Shown piece by piece: positions 1 through 7,592 of a stretch of 64,000 bases of DNA (the stretch's first letter is position 1; each line of letters starts with the position of its first letter). The stretch is from Streptomyces paludis (GTDB lineage Bacteria; Actinomycetota; Actinomycetes; Streptomycetales; Streptomycetaceae). The stretch is from assembly GCF_003344965.1 (NCBI RefSeq), contig NZ_CP031194.1, positions 2,852,001 through 2,916,000 of the forward strand, written 5' to 3'. The notes under the pieces were generated by a model, which saw only the letters and a list, made by a program, of their open reading frames with translations, did no database searches and was not told where the DNA came from. A program made the position numbers and the translations under genes.

Positions 1-180
1 GCCCTCCTCGGACTGGGTGAGGTGCAGCAGGGGAAGGAGCGCGGACCGGCTGTCCGGGTAGCGCGCGATGACGTCCTTCGCGTCGGCCTCCAGCCGGGCG
101 CGCACATCGGCCGGGTAGTCGGGCGCGGGCAGCTGTGGCATGCCCAGGCTGACCTGGGAATCGGGGGGTGTGGCGGTCAC
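1..180 (-). CDS. nuoE: NADH-quinone oxidoreductase subunit E (partial, cut by window edge)
   Basis: Only the first 60 codons are present; the gene continues to the left of the window. NuoE carries a [2Fe-2S] cluster in the NADH-oxidising arm of complex I, working with NuoF. The visible N-terminal part (an acidic, Pro-rich start followed by a helix ending in [16 protein letters not shown]) matches the usual actinobacterial NuoE N-terminus; the cluster cysteines lie outside the window. The GTG start at 180 overlaps the nuoD stop by 4 bp (GTGA), so it is translationally coupled to nuoD in the nuo operon. Confidence 0.9.
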   Translation of the reverse strand, partial: MTATPPDSQVSLGMPQLPAPDYPADVRARLEADAKDVIARYPDSRSALLPLLHLTQSEEG

Positions 181-1538
181 CGGTCGACGCCTCCCATCAC
201 GGGGTCGATGGACGCCACGGCGACGATGACGTCGGCGACCTGGCCGCCCTCGCACATCGCCGCCATGGACTGGAGATTGGTGAAGGACGGGTCGCGGAAG
301 TGGACCCGGTAGGGGCGGGTGCCGCCGTCGGAGACGACATGCGCGCCGAGTTCGCCCTTGGGCGACTCCACGGCCGCGTACGCCTGGCCGGCCGGGACCC
401 GGAAGCCCTCCGTCACCAGCTTGAAGTGGTGGATCAGCGCCTCCATCGAGGTGCCCATGATGTTCTTGATGTGGTCGAGCGAGTTGCCGAGTCCGTCCGG
501 GCCGAGCGCGAGCTGCGCGGGCCAGGCGATCTTCTTGTCGGCGACCATCACCGGTCCCGGCTCCAGCCGGTCGAGGCACTGTTCGACGATCCGCAGCGAC
601 TGGCGCATCTCTTCGAGGCGGATGAGGAAGCGGCCGTACGCGTCGCAGGTGTCGGCGGTCGGGACCTCGAAGTCGAAGGTCTCGTAGCCGCAGTACGGGT
701 CGCTGCGGCGCAGGTCGTGCGGGAGGCCGGCGGAGCGCAGGACCGGGCCGGTGGCGCCGAGGGCCATGCAGCCGGTCAGGTCGAGATAGCCGACGTCCTG
801 CATACGGGCCTTGAAGATGGGGTTGCCGGTGGCGAGCTGGTCGTACTCCGGGAGGTTCTTGCGGAGCTTCTTCACCAGCTCGCGCAGGGAGTCGGTGGCG
901 CCCGGGGGCAGGTCCTGGGCGAGACCGCCGGGCCGGATGAACGCGTGGTTCATCCGCAGGCCGGTGATCAGCTCGTAGGCATCGAGAATCAGTTCACGAT
1001 CGCGGAAGCCGTAGATCATGATCGTGGTCGCGCCGAGTTCCATACCGCCGGTGGCGATACAGACGAGGTGCGAGGAGAGCCGGTTCAGCTCCATCAGCAG
1101 GACGCGCAGGAGGGTGGCCCGGTCGGGGATGTCGTTCTCGATGCCGAGGAGCTTCTCGACGCCCAGGCAGTACGCCGTCTCGTTGAAGAACGACGTCAGG
1201 TAGTCCATGCGCGTGACGAAGGTGGTGCCCTGCGTCCAGTTGCGGAATTCGAGGTTCTTCTCGATGCCGGTGTGCAGATAGCCGATGCCGCAGCGGGCCT
1301 CGGTGACGGTCTCGCCGTCGATCTCCAGGATCAGCCGCAGCACACCGTGGGTGGAGGGGTGCTGGGGGCCCATGTTGACGACGATGCGCTCGTCGTCGGC
1401 CTTGGCGGCGGACTGGACGACCTCGTCCCAGTCACCGCCGGTGACCGTGTAGACGGTGCCCTCGGTGGTCTCCCGGGGCGGGGCGGCCGAGGCGTCGGGA
1501 GCCGTGAAGGCGTCGGAAGCGTGTGAAGAAGTGGTCAT
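177..1538 (-). CDS. nuoD: NADH-quinone oxidoreductase subunit D
   Basis: 453-aa 49-kDa-type subunit of complex I, part of the quinone-binding connecting module on the cytoplasmic side. The hallmark [13 protein letters not shown] motif lies near residue 55, followed by the LHTGIEK stretch. The same frame stays open further upstream to 1895, but the ATG at 1538 is the sensible start: it overlaps the nuoC stop by 4 bp (ATGA) and gives the family's normal length. The N-terminus is a short Ala/Thr-rich extension of about 40 residues, as in other actinobacteria. It is third from the right in the nuoA-B-C-D-E run. Confidence 0.97.
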   Translation of the reverse strand: MTTSSHASDAFTAPDASAAPPRETTEGTVYTVTGGDWDEVVQSAAKADDERIVVNMGPQHPSTHGVLRLILEIDGETVTEARCGIGYLHTGIEKNLEFRNWTQGTTFVTRMDYLTSFFNETAYCLGVEKLLGIENDIPDRATLLRVLLMELNRLSSHLVCIATGGMELGATTIMIYGFRDRELILDAYELITGLRMNHAFIRPGGLAQDLPPGATDSLRELVKKLRKNLPEYDQLATGNPIFKARMQDVGYLDLTGCMALGATGPVLRSAGLPHDLRRSDPYCGYETFDFEVPTADTCDAYGRFLIRLEEMRQSLRIVEQCLDRLEPGPVMVADKKIAWPAQLALGPDGLGNSLDHIKNIMGTSMEALIHHFKLVTEGFRVPAGQAYAAVESPKGELGAHVVSDGGTRPYRVHFRDPSFTNLQSMAAMCEGGQVADVIVAVASIDPVMGGVDR

Positions 1539-2260
1539 CAGGAGTACGACCTCCGCTGGTCCGGAGCCGGAATCTGGGCGCCCTTGTACTCGACGGCGAT
1601 TCCACCGAGCGGGTAGTCCTTGCGCTGCGGGAAGCCCTGCCAGTCGTCCGGCATCATGATCCGGGTCAGGGCCGGATGTCCGTCGAAGACCAGACCGAAG
1701 AAGTCGTACGTCTCGCGCTCGTGCCAGTCGTTGGTCGGATAGACCGCGACGAGGGACGGCACATGCGGGTCGGCGTCCGGGGCGGAGACCTCCAGCCGCA
1801 GCAGCCGGCCGTGGGTGAGCGAGCGCAGGTGGTAGACGGCGTGCAGCTCGCGGCCCTTGTCGCCGGGGTAGTGGACGCCCGACACCCCCGTACACAGCTC
1901 GAAGCGGAGCGCGGGGTCGTCGCGCAGGGTGCGGACGACACGGACGAGGTGTTCGCGGGCGATGTGGAAGGTGAGTTCGCCGCGGTCGACGACCGTCTTC
2001 TCGATGGCGTTGCCGGGGAGGAGTCCCTGCTCCTCCAGGGCGCCTTCGAGTTCGTCGGCGATCTCGTCGAAGACTCCGCCGGGTCCGCCGTACGGCCGCG
2101 GGGTCGCGCCGGGGAACATGACGGTCCGGACGAGGCCGCCGTAGCCCGTGGTGTCCGCGCCCTTGGTGGCGCCGAACATGCCGCGCTGGACGCGGAGGGG
2201 CTCGGCGGTGCCGTCGTGCGGTACGGGAACGGCGTCCCCTGGCAGCTGCTCGTCACTCAC
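1538..2260 (-). CDS. nuoC: NADH-quinone oxidoreductase subunit C
   Basis: 240-aa 30-kDa subunit of complex I, partner of NuoD in the peripheral arm. The signature region is visible at about residues 185-230: [13 protein letters not shown], then [14 protein letters not shown] and [11 protein letters not shown]. The start is GTG at 2260, with an AAAGGGG Shine-Dalgarno a few bases upstream. It ends with a 4-bp overlap into nuoD and is separated from nuoB by 91 bp, the largest gap in the visible operon. The N-terminal 60 residues before the family domain are typical of Streptomyces NuoC. Confidence 0.96.
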   Translation of the reverse strand: MSDEQLPGDAVPVPHDGTAEPLRVQRGMFGATKGADTTGYGGLVRTVMFPGATPRPYGGPGGVFDEIADELEGALEEQGLLPGNAIEKTVVDRGELTFHIAREHLVRVVRTLRDDPALRFELCTGVSGVHYPGDKGRELHAVYHLRSLTHGRLLRLEVSAPDADPHVPSLVAVYPTNDWHERETYDFFGLVFDGHPALTRIMMPDDWQGFPQRKDYPLGGIAVEYKGAQIPAPDQRRSYS

Positions 2261-2351
2261 CGCGTGCCCCTTTCGTTCGCTTCTCCGCCCGCTCGGCGCA
2301 GAGGCGCGGCTCTCGTATCCATCTGCGGCCCGGCGGCCTCCCGTGCGTCAC

Positions 2352-2906
2352 TCACCTGAGAAGCCCTTTCATCTCGATCGTCGGAAGCGCCTTCAGCGCC
2401 GCCTCCTCCGCCTCACGGGCCGCTTCCCTGGCGTTGACCCCGAGCTTCGAACCCTGGATCTTCTGGTGGAGCTTGAGAATCGCGTCCATCAGCATCTCGG
2501 GGCGTGGTGGGCAGCCGGGCAAATAGATATCGACCGGGACGACATGGTCCACGCCCTGCACAATCGCGTAATTGTTGAACATTCCGCCCGATGAAGCACA
2601 AACCCCCATGGAGATCACCCACTTGGGGTTGGGCATCTGGTCATAGACCTGCCGCAGGACGGGCGCCATCTTCTGGCTCACCCGTCCGGCCACGATCATC
2701 AGATCGGCCTGGCGCGGCGAACCGCGGAAGACCTCCATACCGAACCGCGCCAGGTCGTACCGCCCGGCACCGGTCGTCATCATCTCGATGGCGCAGCAGG
2801 CGAGGCCGAAGGTCGCGGGGAACACCGACGACTTCCGCACCCAGCCGGATGCCTGTTCGACGGTGGTCAGCAGAAAACCGCTCGGCAGCTTCTCTTCGAG
2901 TCCCAT
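2352..2906 (-). CDS. nuoB: NADH-quinone oxidoreductase subunit B
   Basis: 184-aa PSST-type subunit that holds cluster N2, the last Fe-S centre before quinone. The N2 ligands are visible: the double cysteine in [11 protein letters not shown], the cysteine in [13 protein letters not shown] and that in [11 protein letters not shown]. The C-terminus ends in a short Ala/Glu-rich helix. It lies 18 bp downstream of nuoA, consistent with one transcript. Confidence 0.97.
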   Translation of the reverse strand: MGLEEKLPSGFLLTTVEQASGWVRKSSVFPATFGLACCAIEMMTTGAGRYDLARFGMEVFRGSPRQADLMIVAGRVSQKMAPVLRQVYDQMPNPKWVISMGVCASSGGMFNNYAIVQGVDHVVPVDIYLPGCPPRPEMLMDAILKLHQKIQGSKLGVNAREAAREAEEAALKALPTIEMKGLLR

Positions 2907-2924
2907 GGGTTCCCCCTCAGCCCC

Positions 2925-3284
2925 TCAGTCCCATTCCAGGCCGCCGCGCCGCCACACATACGCATAGGCGACGAAGACGGTGAGCACGAAGAGCAGCATC
3001 TCCACGAGCCCGAAAATCCCCAGGGAGTCGAAGGTGACCGCCCAGGGGTAAAGGAAGACGACCTCAATATCGAAAATGATGAAGAGCATCGCCGTCAGGT
3101 AGTACTTGATGGGGAATCGGCCGCCTCCGGCCGGCGTCGGCGTGGGCTCGATGCCACACTCGTACGCTTCGATTTTCGCCCGGTTGTAGCGCTTTGGGCC
3201 GATAAGCGTGGCCATGACCACGGAGAAGATCGCAAACCCGGCCCCCAGAGCGCCGAGCACGAGGATGGGTGCGTAGGCATTCAC
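2925..3284 (-). CDS. nuoA: NADH-quinone oxidoreductase subunit A
   Basis: 119-aa membrane subunit (ND3 family) with three predicted transmembrane helices. The conserved loop with ECG (AYECGIEPTP) and the helix containing LFIIFDIEVVFLYPW are both present. The start is GTG at 3284 with an AGGGG Shine-Dalgarno in the preceding bases. It is the first gene of the nuo operon, and the upstream region carries a Rex-type operator about 95-110 bp before the start, implying control by the cellular NADH/NAD+ ratio. Confidence 0.97.
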   Translation of the reverse strand: MNAYAPILVLGALGAGFAIFSVVMATLIGPKRYNRAKIEAYECGIEPTPTPAGGGRFPIKYYLTAMLFIIFDIEVVFLYPWAVTFDSLGIFGLVEMLLFVLTVFVAYAYVWRRGGLEWD

Positions 3285-3377
3285 GCCCCTCAGCTCCTTC
3301 CAGTCGTCCTTGACCGTTGGATCGCACCGGGCGGTTCACATCGCCGCCCCGCCGCGGATCGCTGAAGATCGCGTACA

Positions 3378-3393
3378 TGTGAGGCAGTTCACA
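3378..3393. promoter_or_regulatory. Putative Rex operator upstream of nuoA
   Basis: The 16-bp sequence TGTGAGGCAGTTCACA is a near-palindrome matching the published Streptomyces Rex operator form TGTGAACGCGTTCACA in both outer arms (TGTGA and TTCACA). It lies 94-109 bp upstream of the nuoA GTG start. Rex is a redox-sensing repressor that leaves DNA when the NADH/NAD+ ratio rises, and the nuo operon is a known Rex target in S. coelicolor. The match is seen directly; binding is inferred. Confidence 0.85.
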
Positions 3394-3646
3394 AGCCCGA
3401 CTGCCCCGCATCCTATGCCGACTCGTCTGTGATCTGCGACACGGGGTACAGCACGGGCTTTGTGATCTCCACCACCTGACGAAGGATCATGAACCCGGGT
3501 GAGCGGTGATCTTCATACGCGAAGGCGCCAGGCGATCACCAGATGTGACATTCGCGCTTGTTGACGCTGGTAGGAGACGTGTGGCTCTACCAAGAGATGC
3601 AACCTACAAACAAATTGGCGATGAGACGCTTTCGAGTGATAAGGCA

Positions 3647-3672
3647 CCGCCCCTCACCCGGGCGAGGGGCGG
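3647..3672. terminator. GC-rich stem-loop in the nuoA/NlpC intergenic region
   Basis: CCGCCCCTC (3647-3655) pairs perfectly with GAGGGGCGG (3664-3672), enclosing ACCCGGGC. There is no U-tract, which is normal for Streptomyces terminators. No protein gene lies directly upstream on either strand, so it may end a small RNA or antisense transcript, or insulate the two divergent promoters. Confidence 0.5.
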
Positions 3673-4043
3673 GCGGGGAGCGAAGTGGACACGTGCACGC
3701 ATTCACGAGCAAGAAGGCGCGTGCTCGCGCGCGGCCGGAAGGGGTGCGCCGGGCGCCGTGATCGCCCTGACGGTCGGACGGTGACCTTCCTGTGACCTTT
3801 GCCACTCCACCCCACCCCCCGGAGAAGCGGTCTTGGCCATCAGTCCGAAGGGGTGGTAAGCGATCGGCAATTCGGACCTTTAGCGGAAAGACTCTGATCA
3901 CAGCCATGATCGCCCTTGCCCGGTTTGCCCGTTACGGCGTCAATAAGGGCCACTACCAAGCGGATTCATAGATTCCGCGCGCAACTGTGGCGCAGGACAC
4001 GTTTCTTGACGGGAATGGGGTCCGGCCTGATAGCCGTTGTCCC

Positions 4044-4925
4044 ATGTCCCACACCGCTCAGATACCCAGCCACCGGAAACCCCGCCGGAGCGCGCAGAAG
4101 GTCACCGTCCTCCGGGCCGGAGTCACCGGTGGTGTGCTCAGCACCATCGCGATCGCGGCGGCCGCCGGTCCGGCGAACGCCGACGCGGTGACCCAGACCG
4201 TCGAGATGCCCACCCTCACCTCCGGCCTCGCGAGCGACTTCGCCAAGTCCGCCGACGCCACCCAGCGGGTCGCGAACAACCTGGACCTGCGCGCCCAGGA
4301 GGACGCCGCGATCGCCAAGGCCGCGAAGTCCGCCAAGACGGCCAAGGCCGAGGCGGAGCGCAAGGCCGAGGCGGAGAAGAAGAAGGCGGAGGCCGAGGCC
4401 CGCGCCGAGGCCGCCCGGGTGGCCGAGGCCGAGCGCGCCTCGCGCACCGCCGAGCGGACCGTCCTCACCGCGTCCTCCTCGAACTCGAACACGGGAAGTT
4501 CCAACTCGGGCTCCTCCACCGGTTCGAGCACCTCGACCAGCACCGCCTCGACCGTGACGTCGCAGGCGACCGGCTCCGCCGCCGCCGTCGTCTCCTTCGT
4601 CCAGTCGCACATCGGCGACGCGTACATCATGGGCTCCACCGGCCCCAACGCGTGGGACTGCTCCGGCCTCGTCCAGGCCGCGTACAACCAGATCGGTGTG
4701 AACCTCCCCCGGGTGTCGCAGGACCAGTCGACGGCCGGCACCCAGGTCTCGCTGAGCAACCTCCAGCCGGGCGACATCCTGTACTGGGGCAGTGCGGGCA
4801 GCGCGTACCACACGGCCATCTACATCGGCGGCGGCCAGTTCGTCGGCGCGCAGAACCCCAGCAAGGGCGTCGTACAGGCGTCCCTGGACTACGACCCGCC
4901 GAGCGGCGCCGTCCGCGTCCTCTGA
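4044..4925 (+). CDS. Secreted NlpC/P60 peptidoglycan endopeptidase
   Basis: 293-aa cell-wall hydrolase predicted to cut the peptide stems of peptidoglycan outside the cell. A basic N-terminus and hydrophobic stretch end in GPANA, a good signal-peptidase site near residue 50. Next comes an Ala/Glu/Lys-rich coiled coil (about residues 90-135) and a Ser/Thr-rich linker. The NlpC/P60 domain occupies the last 110 residues, with the catalytic Cys in WDCSGLVQ and the His in YHTAIYIG. ATG at 4044 was preferred over an in-frame start at 3987 because it begins just before the basic signal-peptide region. A strong terminator follows directly. Confidence 0.92.
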   Translation: MSHTAQIPSHRKPRRSAQKVTVLRAGVTGGVLSTIAIAAAAGPANADAVTQTVEMPTLTSGLASDFAKSADATQRVANNLDLRAQEDAAIAKAAKSAKTAKAEAERKAEAEKKKAEAEARAEAARVAEAERASRTAERTVLTASSSNSNTGSSNSGSSTGSSTSTSTASTVTSQATGSAAAVVSFVQSHIGDAYIMGSTGPNAWDCSGLVQAAYNQIGVNLPRVSQDQSTAGTQVSLSNLQPGDILYWGSAGSAYHTAIYIGGGQFVGAQNPSKGVVQASLDYDPPSGAVRVL

Positions 4926-4941
4926 CCCACAGGTTCGGCCG

Positions 4942-4976
4942 AGGCCCGCACCCCGCTGCTCGGGGGGTGCGGGCCT
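4942..4976 (+). terminator. Terminator after the NlpC/P60 gene
   Basis: AGGCCCGCACCCC (4942-4954) is complementary to GGGGTGCGGGCCT (4964-4976), a 13-bp perfect stem with a 9-nt loop, starting 16 bp after the stop codon. It separates the housekeeping hydrolase from the accessory cassette to its right. Confidence 0.85.
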
Positions 4977-5140
4977 CTGTCGTTTGTCCGGGCGCGGATT
5001 TGTTTGAGCACGGTCACTTTCACGGGTACGTTGTCGAATTGGCGGGGGGCCGATCAAGAAAGCTGCATTGCAAAAGGGTTTCTCAACACGCATCCCTCCC
5101 CAAATGGCACGGTAGTTCACACATCGGGGGCAGGTGATAT

Positions 5141-5211
5141 GCGGACCACATCGTTCCGTTCCTACACGGACTCCATCGTTCCGCTCTCCATATACGGACT
5201 CCGCACTTCCG
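5141..5211 (+). promoter_or_regulatory. Three 18-bp direct repeats upstream of the SARP gene
   Basis: Three related 18-mers precede the SARP start: GCGGACCACATCGTTCCG at 5141-5158, ACGGACTCCATCGTTCCG at 5166-5183 and ACGGACTCCGCACTTCCG at 5194-5211. They are spaced 25 and 28 bp apart, and the outer parts of each (CGGAC and TTCCG) are loosely palindromic. The last copy ends 32 bp before the ATG. This looks like an operator for the SARP itself or for an upstream regulator; the binding protein is unknown. The rest of 4981-5140 shows no gene. Confidence 0.6.
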
Positions 5212-5243
5212 CCCTTGTGCAGCAATGACTTGAGGAGCCTGTC

Positions 5244-6077
5244 ATGGAGATCAGAATCTTGGGTTCAGTGCACATACGGGTGAACGGCGTACCCGTGGAG
5301 CTTCGTTCGGAGAAGACCCGCAGTCTGCTCGCCCTTCTCGCGCAGCAGCCCAACGAGTATCTTTCCGACGCGTTCGTGATCGATCGGATATGGGAGGAGG
5401 AACTGCCCGTACGCCCTCGGGACGCGCTCTACACCTGTGCCAGCAGACTGCGCCACGCCTTCGGCGAGGGAACGCACCACCTTCCGGGGGAAGTCGTCCG
5501 CCGCAGCAGGGGCGGCTATCTGCTGAACGTCCCTCCGCACACCATCGATCTGCACCGGTTCCGCTCGCTCGCGCGGTCGGCCCGCGATGCCGTCCGGCGG
5601 GGCAGCCGGGGCGCGACCACCGAGGAGGCCCTGAGCCTGCTCGACGACGCGCTCGCGCTCTGGCGGGGTACGCCGATGTCCGACCTCCAGTCGTCCTGGT
5701 CGGCCCGGGCCCGCCTCACGCTGGAACAGGAGCTGCTCTCCGCCCGGATCGACCGCGCCCAGCTGGCGATGCGTCTGGGGCGCCAGCGGGAGACCGTACC
5801 CGCTCTGTACGAACTCGCCGAGGAACACCCCCTGGACGAGACCGTCACCGCGCTGCTGATGGAAGCGCTGTACCGGAGCGGACGCCAGAACGAATCGCTG
5901 GCCTGCTTCACCACCATTCACCACAGGCTCGTTCTCGAACTGGGCGACGGGCCGGGCTTCGCCCTGCACGAACTGCACGGCCGCATCCTCCGCCGGGACC
6001 CGACCCTGCAATGTACAAACGAACCAAAAGAGACAAAGAGTCGAACCCTCCAGTACTCGCACCTCAACCTCATATAA
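5244..6077 (+). CDS. SARP-family transcriptional activator
   Basis: 277-aa small SARP (Streptomyces antibiotic regulatory protein). The N-terminal OmpR-type winged helix covers about residues 15-92, starting with the typical ILGSV.I.VNG...ELRSEK.R.LLALL pattern. The bacterial transcriptional activation domain (BTAD) covers about residues 98-245, with the DLHRF entry and the LALWRG motif. There is no C-terminal ATPase, so it is the short DnrI/RedD-like class. Such proteins bind direct repeats spaced one helical turn apart and recruit RNA polymerase at biosynthetic promoters. The start ATG follows a TGAGGAG site. No TTA codon was seen, so bldA control is not indicated. It lies just upstream of the precursor peptide gene, which it probably activates. 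Confidence 0.93.
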   Translation: MEIRILGSVHIRVNGVPVELRSEKTRSLLALLAQQPNEYLSDAFVIDRIWEEELPVRPRDALYTCASRLRHAFGEGTHHLPGEVVRRSRGGYLLNVPPHTIDLHRFRSLARSARDAVRRGSRGATTEEALSLLDDALALWRGTPMSDLQSSWSARARLTLEQELLSARIDRAQLAMRLGRQRETVPALYELAEEHPLDETVTALLMEALYRSGRQNESLACFTTIHHRLVLELGDGPGFALHELHGRILRRDPTLQCTNEPKETKSRTLQYSHLNLI

Positions 6078-6091
6078 AGACCGGTCCGGTC

Positions 6092-6135
6092 CGTGAAAGA
6101 CCCGTGAAAGATTCGTGAAAGATGCGCGAAAGGCA
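6092..6135 (+). promoter_or_regulatory. Four 11-bp direct repeats, candidate SARP boxes of the precursor promoter
   Basis: Four consecutive 11-bp units begin at 6092, 6103, 6114 and 6125. Three share CGTGAAAGA and the fourth is CGCGAAAGG. Exact 11-bp periodicity is the classic architecture of SARP-binding sites. The block starts 15 bp after the SARP stop codon and ends about 70 bp before the precursor ATG at 6205, leaving room for a -10 element and a short leader. Regulation of the precursor by the adjacent SARP is an inference from position and spacing. Confidence 0.75.
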
Positions 6136-6204
6136 TCGGAGAAAGAATCCGAACGGATGCGGGAAAGCGTGCAGCGCGTTCCCCACGGACGAAAGGACCG
6201 AAAA

Positions 6205-6387
6205 ATGTCCAGGATGATACGAGGAATTGCCGGCAAGCTCGCCGAGCGGCTCCTTCCGGCAACGCAGGCATCGGCCGGCTGCGCCCCCGACTGTCAGACC
6301 ACGTGCGCCGGCATCCCGATCCCCGGATCCACGGTCGGCTGCACCACGTGCTGCTACAAGCCGACCTGCGTTCTCTACTGCAAGTAG
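6205..6387 (+). CDS. Cysteine-rich secreted peptide precursor
   Basis: 60-aa peptide with no family I can name. Residues 1-24 form a basic, amphipathic leader (MSRMIRGIAGKLAERLLPAT...) ending in ASA at 22-24, a signal-peptidase-like cleavage motif. Residues 25-60 form the presumed core, 36 residues with eight cysteines at positions 26, 30, 34, 46, 49, 50, 55 and 59, a Gly/Pro/Ile middle and a C-terminal lysine. The ATG at 6205 has an AAAGGA site 7 bases upstream; a frame-open GTG at 6115 lies inside the direct repeats and is unlikely. No lanthionine synthetase, YcaO or radical-SAM gene is nearby. The neighbours suggest export by the ABC protein, cleavage by the S26 peptidase, and up to four disulfides formed with the MauE-like/thioredoxin-like pair. 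Confidence 0.8.
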   Translation: MSRMIRGIAGKLAERLLPATQASAGCAPDCQTTCAGIPIPGSTVGCTTCCYKPTCVLYCK

Positions 6388-6412
6388 CAGGCTCCTCGGG
6401 GGAGAAGTAAGC

Positions 6413-6450
6413 ATGGCGCATCCACGGTGCACAGAAAGTGGATGCGCCAT
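6413..6450 (+). terminator. Perfect 13-bp hairpin between precursor and maturation genes
   Basis: ATGGCGCATCCAC (6413-6425) is fully complementary to GTGGATGCGCCAT (6438-6450), with a 12-nt loop. It begins 25 bp after the precursor stop and is followed by CCCCCGG rather than a U-tract. A partial terminator or RNA-stabilising hairpin here would yield far more precursor mRNA than maturation mRNA, as is common in peptide operons. Confidence 0.75.
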
Positions 6451-6478
6451 CCCCCGGAAAGCAAAGGCGCGCCGGTAA
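6413..6478 (+). CDS. Possible 21-codon small ORF across the hairpin
   Basis: An ATG coincides with the first base of the hairpin stem and is preceded 7-8 bases upstream by a strong GGGGGAGA ribosome site. It encodes 21 residues (MAHPRCTESGCAIPRKAKAR plus Arg) with two cysteines and ends at TAA 6476-6478, 19 bp before the MauE-like gene. Its function is unknown. Ribosomes translating it would open the hairpin, so it could act as a leader peptide tuning read-through, or it may be chance. Nothing else supports a mature product. Confidence 0.35.
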   Translation: MAHPRCTESGCAIPRKAKARR

Positions 6479-6497
6479 CGGGGGTGATCGATCGACC

Positions 6498-7001
6498 ATG
6501 GCGATATTCGGGAAACTTGTACTGATGGCAGTGTTCGTACTGTCGGCCTCAATGAAGATCTACGACTTCTCGTCCTTCAGGGCGCAGATACGGACCACCA
6601 CTCCCCTCCCTGCCGGGCCGGCCAAGGCGCTGGCCGTGGGCATTGTCTCCCTTGAGATGGGGGCCTTCCCTCTGCTGCTCATGGGCCGTCCCGCCTGGGG
6701 CGGATACGCACTGTGCATGGCGCTTCTCGCCGGCTTCACCTGCTACCTCGTGTGGTTGCTCGTATTTCACCGCGGGGCCTCCTGCGGATGCGCCGGGAGC
6801 AGCACCTCCCCGACATCCGGGGTGCATGTGATCCGGAATGTTCTGCTGCTTTCCCTGACGGGCGCCGCCTGGTGGCTGGAGGCACGCTCGGGCACCCCCA
6901 CGCCCTTGGAGTACCTCGTTCTCGCAGGGCCCGCCGCGGTCGCGGGCGCCTTCCTGCTGTATCTCGACGAAGTCATCTCTCTGTTCCGTGAGAGAACGTG
7001 A
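6498..7001 (+). CDS. MauE/DoxX-like redox-associated membrane protein
   Basis: 167-aa integral membrane protein with about four hydrophobic helices (near residues 3-22, 45-65, 68-90, 112-130, with a further one around 138-160). The CGC motif in ASCGCAGSS (Cys96, Cys98) matches the conserved CxC of MauE-type proteins, which act with MauD to make or maintain disulfides in the small subunit of methylamine dehydrogenase. The ATG at 6498 follows a purine-rich AACGGGGGTGAT stretch; an in-frame start at 6438 sits inside the hairpin. It is the first maturation gene after the precursor and probably passes electrons between the quinone pool and the thioredoxin-like protein encoded next. Confidence 0.8.
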   Translation: MAIFGKLVLMAVFVLSASMKIYDFSSFRAQIRTTTPLPAGPAKALAVGIVSLEMGAFPLLLMGRPAWGGYALCMALLAGFTCYLVWLLVFHRGASCGCAGSSTSPTSGVHVIRNVLLLSLTGAAWWLEARSGTPTPLEYLVLAGPAAVAGAFLLYLDEVISLFRERT

Positions 7002-7013
7002 AGGGACCAACAC

Positions 7014-7592
7014 GTGATCACATCCATCTCCGTCCTCGCCGTACTGATGGCGTCCTTGGCCTGTGCGCTGTCTCTCGCGGTTGCCCTGCGGGTGAAAAAG
7101 GTCATCGATCCGCTGGTGGAAGAGGGAAGGATGGGCAACGGCCGTCCCGAAGCGATACCGGCGGGGACGCTTCTTCCCGGGACACGGCCGATGACCGATA
7201 CGGACGGTGCGTCGGTCGAGTTCCCGATGAACAGCGCGAACCCCTGGATCCTCACCTTCCAGTCGATCGGATGCAGTGGCTGCAAGCAGCAACTGCCGAG
7301 GTACAAAAGGCATCTTGAGGCTCTCAAGCTCGATCGCAGCCAGGTCTTCTCCGTCATCATCGGTGACGGCGAAGAGATCGAGCACTACAGAAAAGAACTG
7401 AACGGCCTCAGCCACATCGTCCAGGCGGATGAGTTCCTGAACGAGTTCACCGAGTCGCTCGGTATCTCCGTATGGCCGACCTATCTGGTCGTTACGAACG
7501 GCAGGGTCGGATTCTCGGCCAACAGTGCGGCGCGGCTGGCCGAAGTCAAGATCTCTCTTGATTCCTCACGAGAAAACACCGTGACGGCATGA
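7014..7592 (+). CDS. Membrane-anchored thioredoxin-like (MauD/TlpA-type) protein
   Basis: 192-aa protein with one N-terminal membrane anchor (about residues 3-27) and an extracytoplasmic thioredoxin fold. The active site is SIGCSGCKQQLP with Cys87 and Cys90, and the cis-proline motif is VWPTYLVV near Pro155. This arrangement resembles MauD and TlpA thiol-disulfide oxidoreductases. The GTG start at 7014 follows GAAGGGA, 12 bp after the MauE-like stop, and the stop overlaps the ABC transporter start by 4 bp (ATGA). The likely role is oxidation or shuffling of the cysteine-rich peptide after export; direction (oxidase or reductase) cannot be read from sequence. Confidence 0.85.
   Translation: MITSISVLAVLMASLACALSLAVALRVKKVIDPLVEEGRMGNGRPEAIPAGTLLPGTRPMTDTDGASVEFPMNSANPWILTFQSIGCSGCKQQLPRYKRHLEALKLDRSQVFSVIIGDGEEIEHYRKELNGLSHIVQADEFLNEFTESLGISVWPTYLVVTNGRVGFSANSAARLAEVKISLDSSRENTVTA

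Larger units (their letters stand above)
3285..4043. other. Divergent intergenic region between nuoA and the NlpC/P60 gene
   Basis: About 760 bp with no convincing gene; the open frames here lack a family match, a ribosome site and a clean codon pattern. It holds the Rex operator near nuoA, a strong GC-rich stem-loop at 3647-3672, a tandem TGACCTT pair near 3783-3799, and an inverted repeat GTCCGAA (3843-3849) / TTCGGAC (3871-3877). I looked for the ydaO cyclic-di-AMP riboswitch that often precedes actinobacterial cell-wall hydrolase genes and did not recognise one. Confidence 0.6.

Noticed and set aside
168..1526. Long plus-strand frame opposite nuoD
   Set aside because: A mirror frame caused by GC-rich codon bias; the same happens opposite most genes in the window.
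3285..4043. A ydaO-type cyclic-di-AMP riboswitch before the NlpC/P60 gene
   Set aside because: Expected in this type of leader, but I could not match the conserved loops.
6115..6204. Longer precursor starting at GTG 6115 (90 aa)
   Set aside because: It lies inside the 11-bp repeats and has no ribosome site; the ATG at 6205 has one and gives a compact leader and core.
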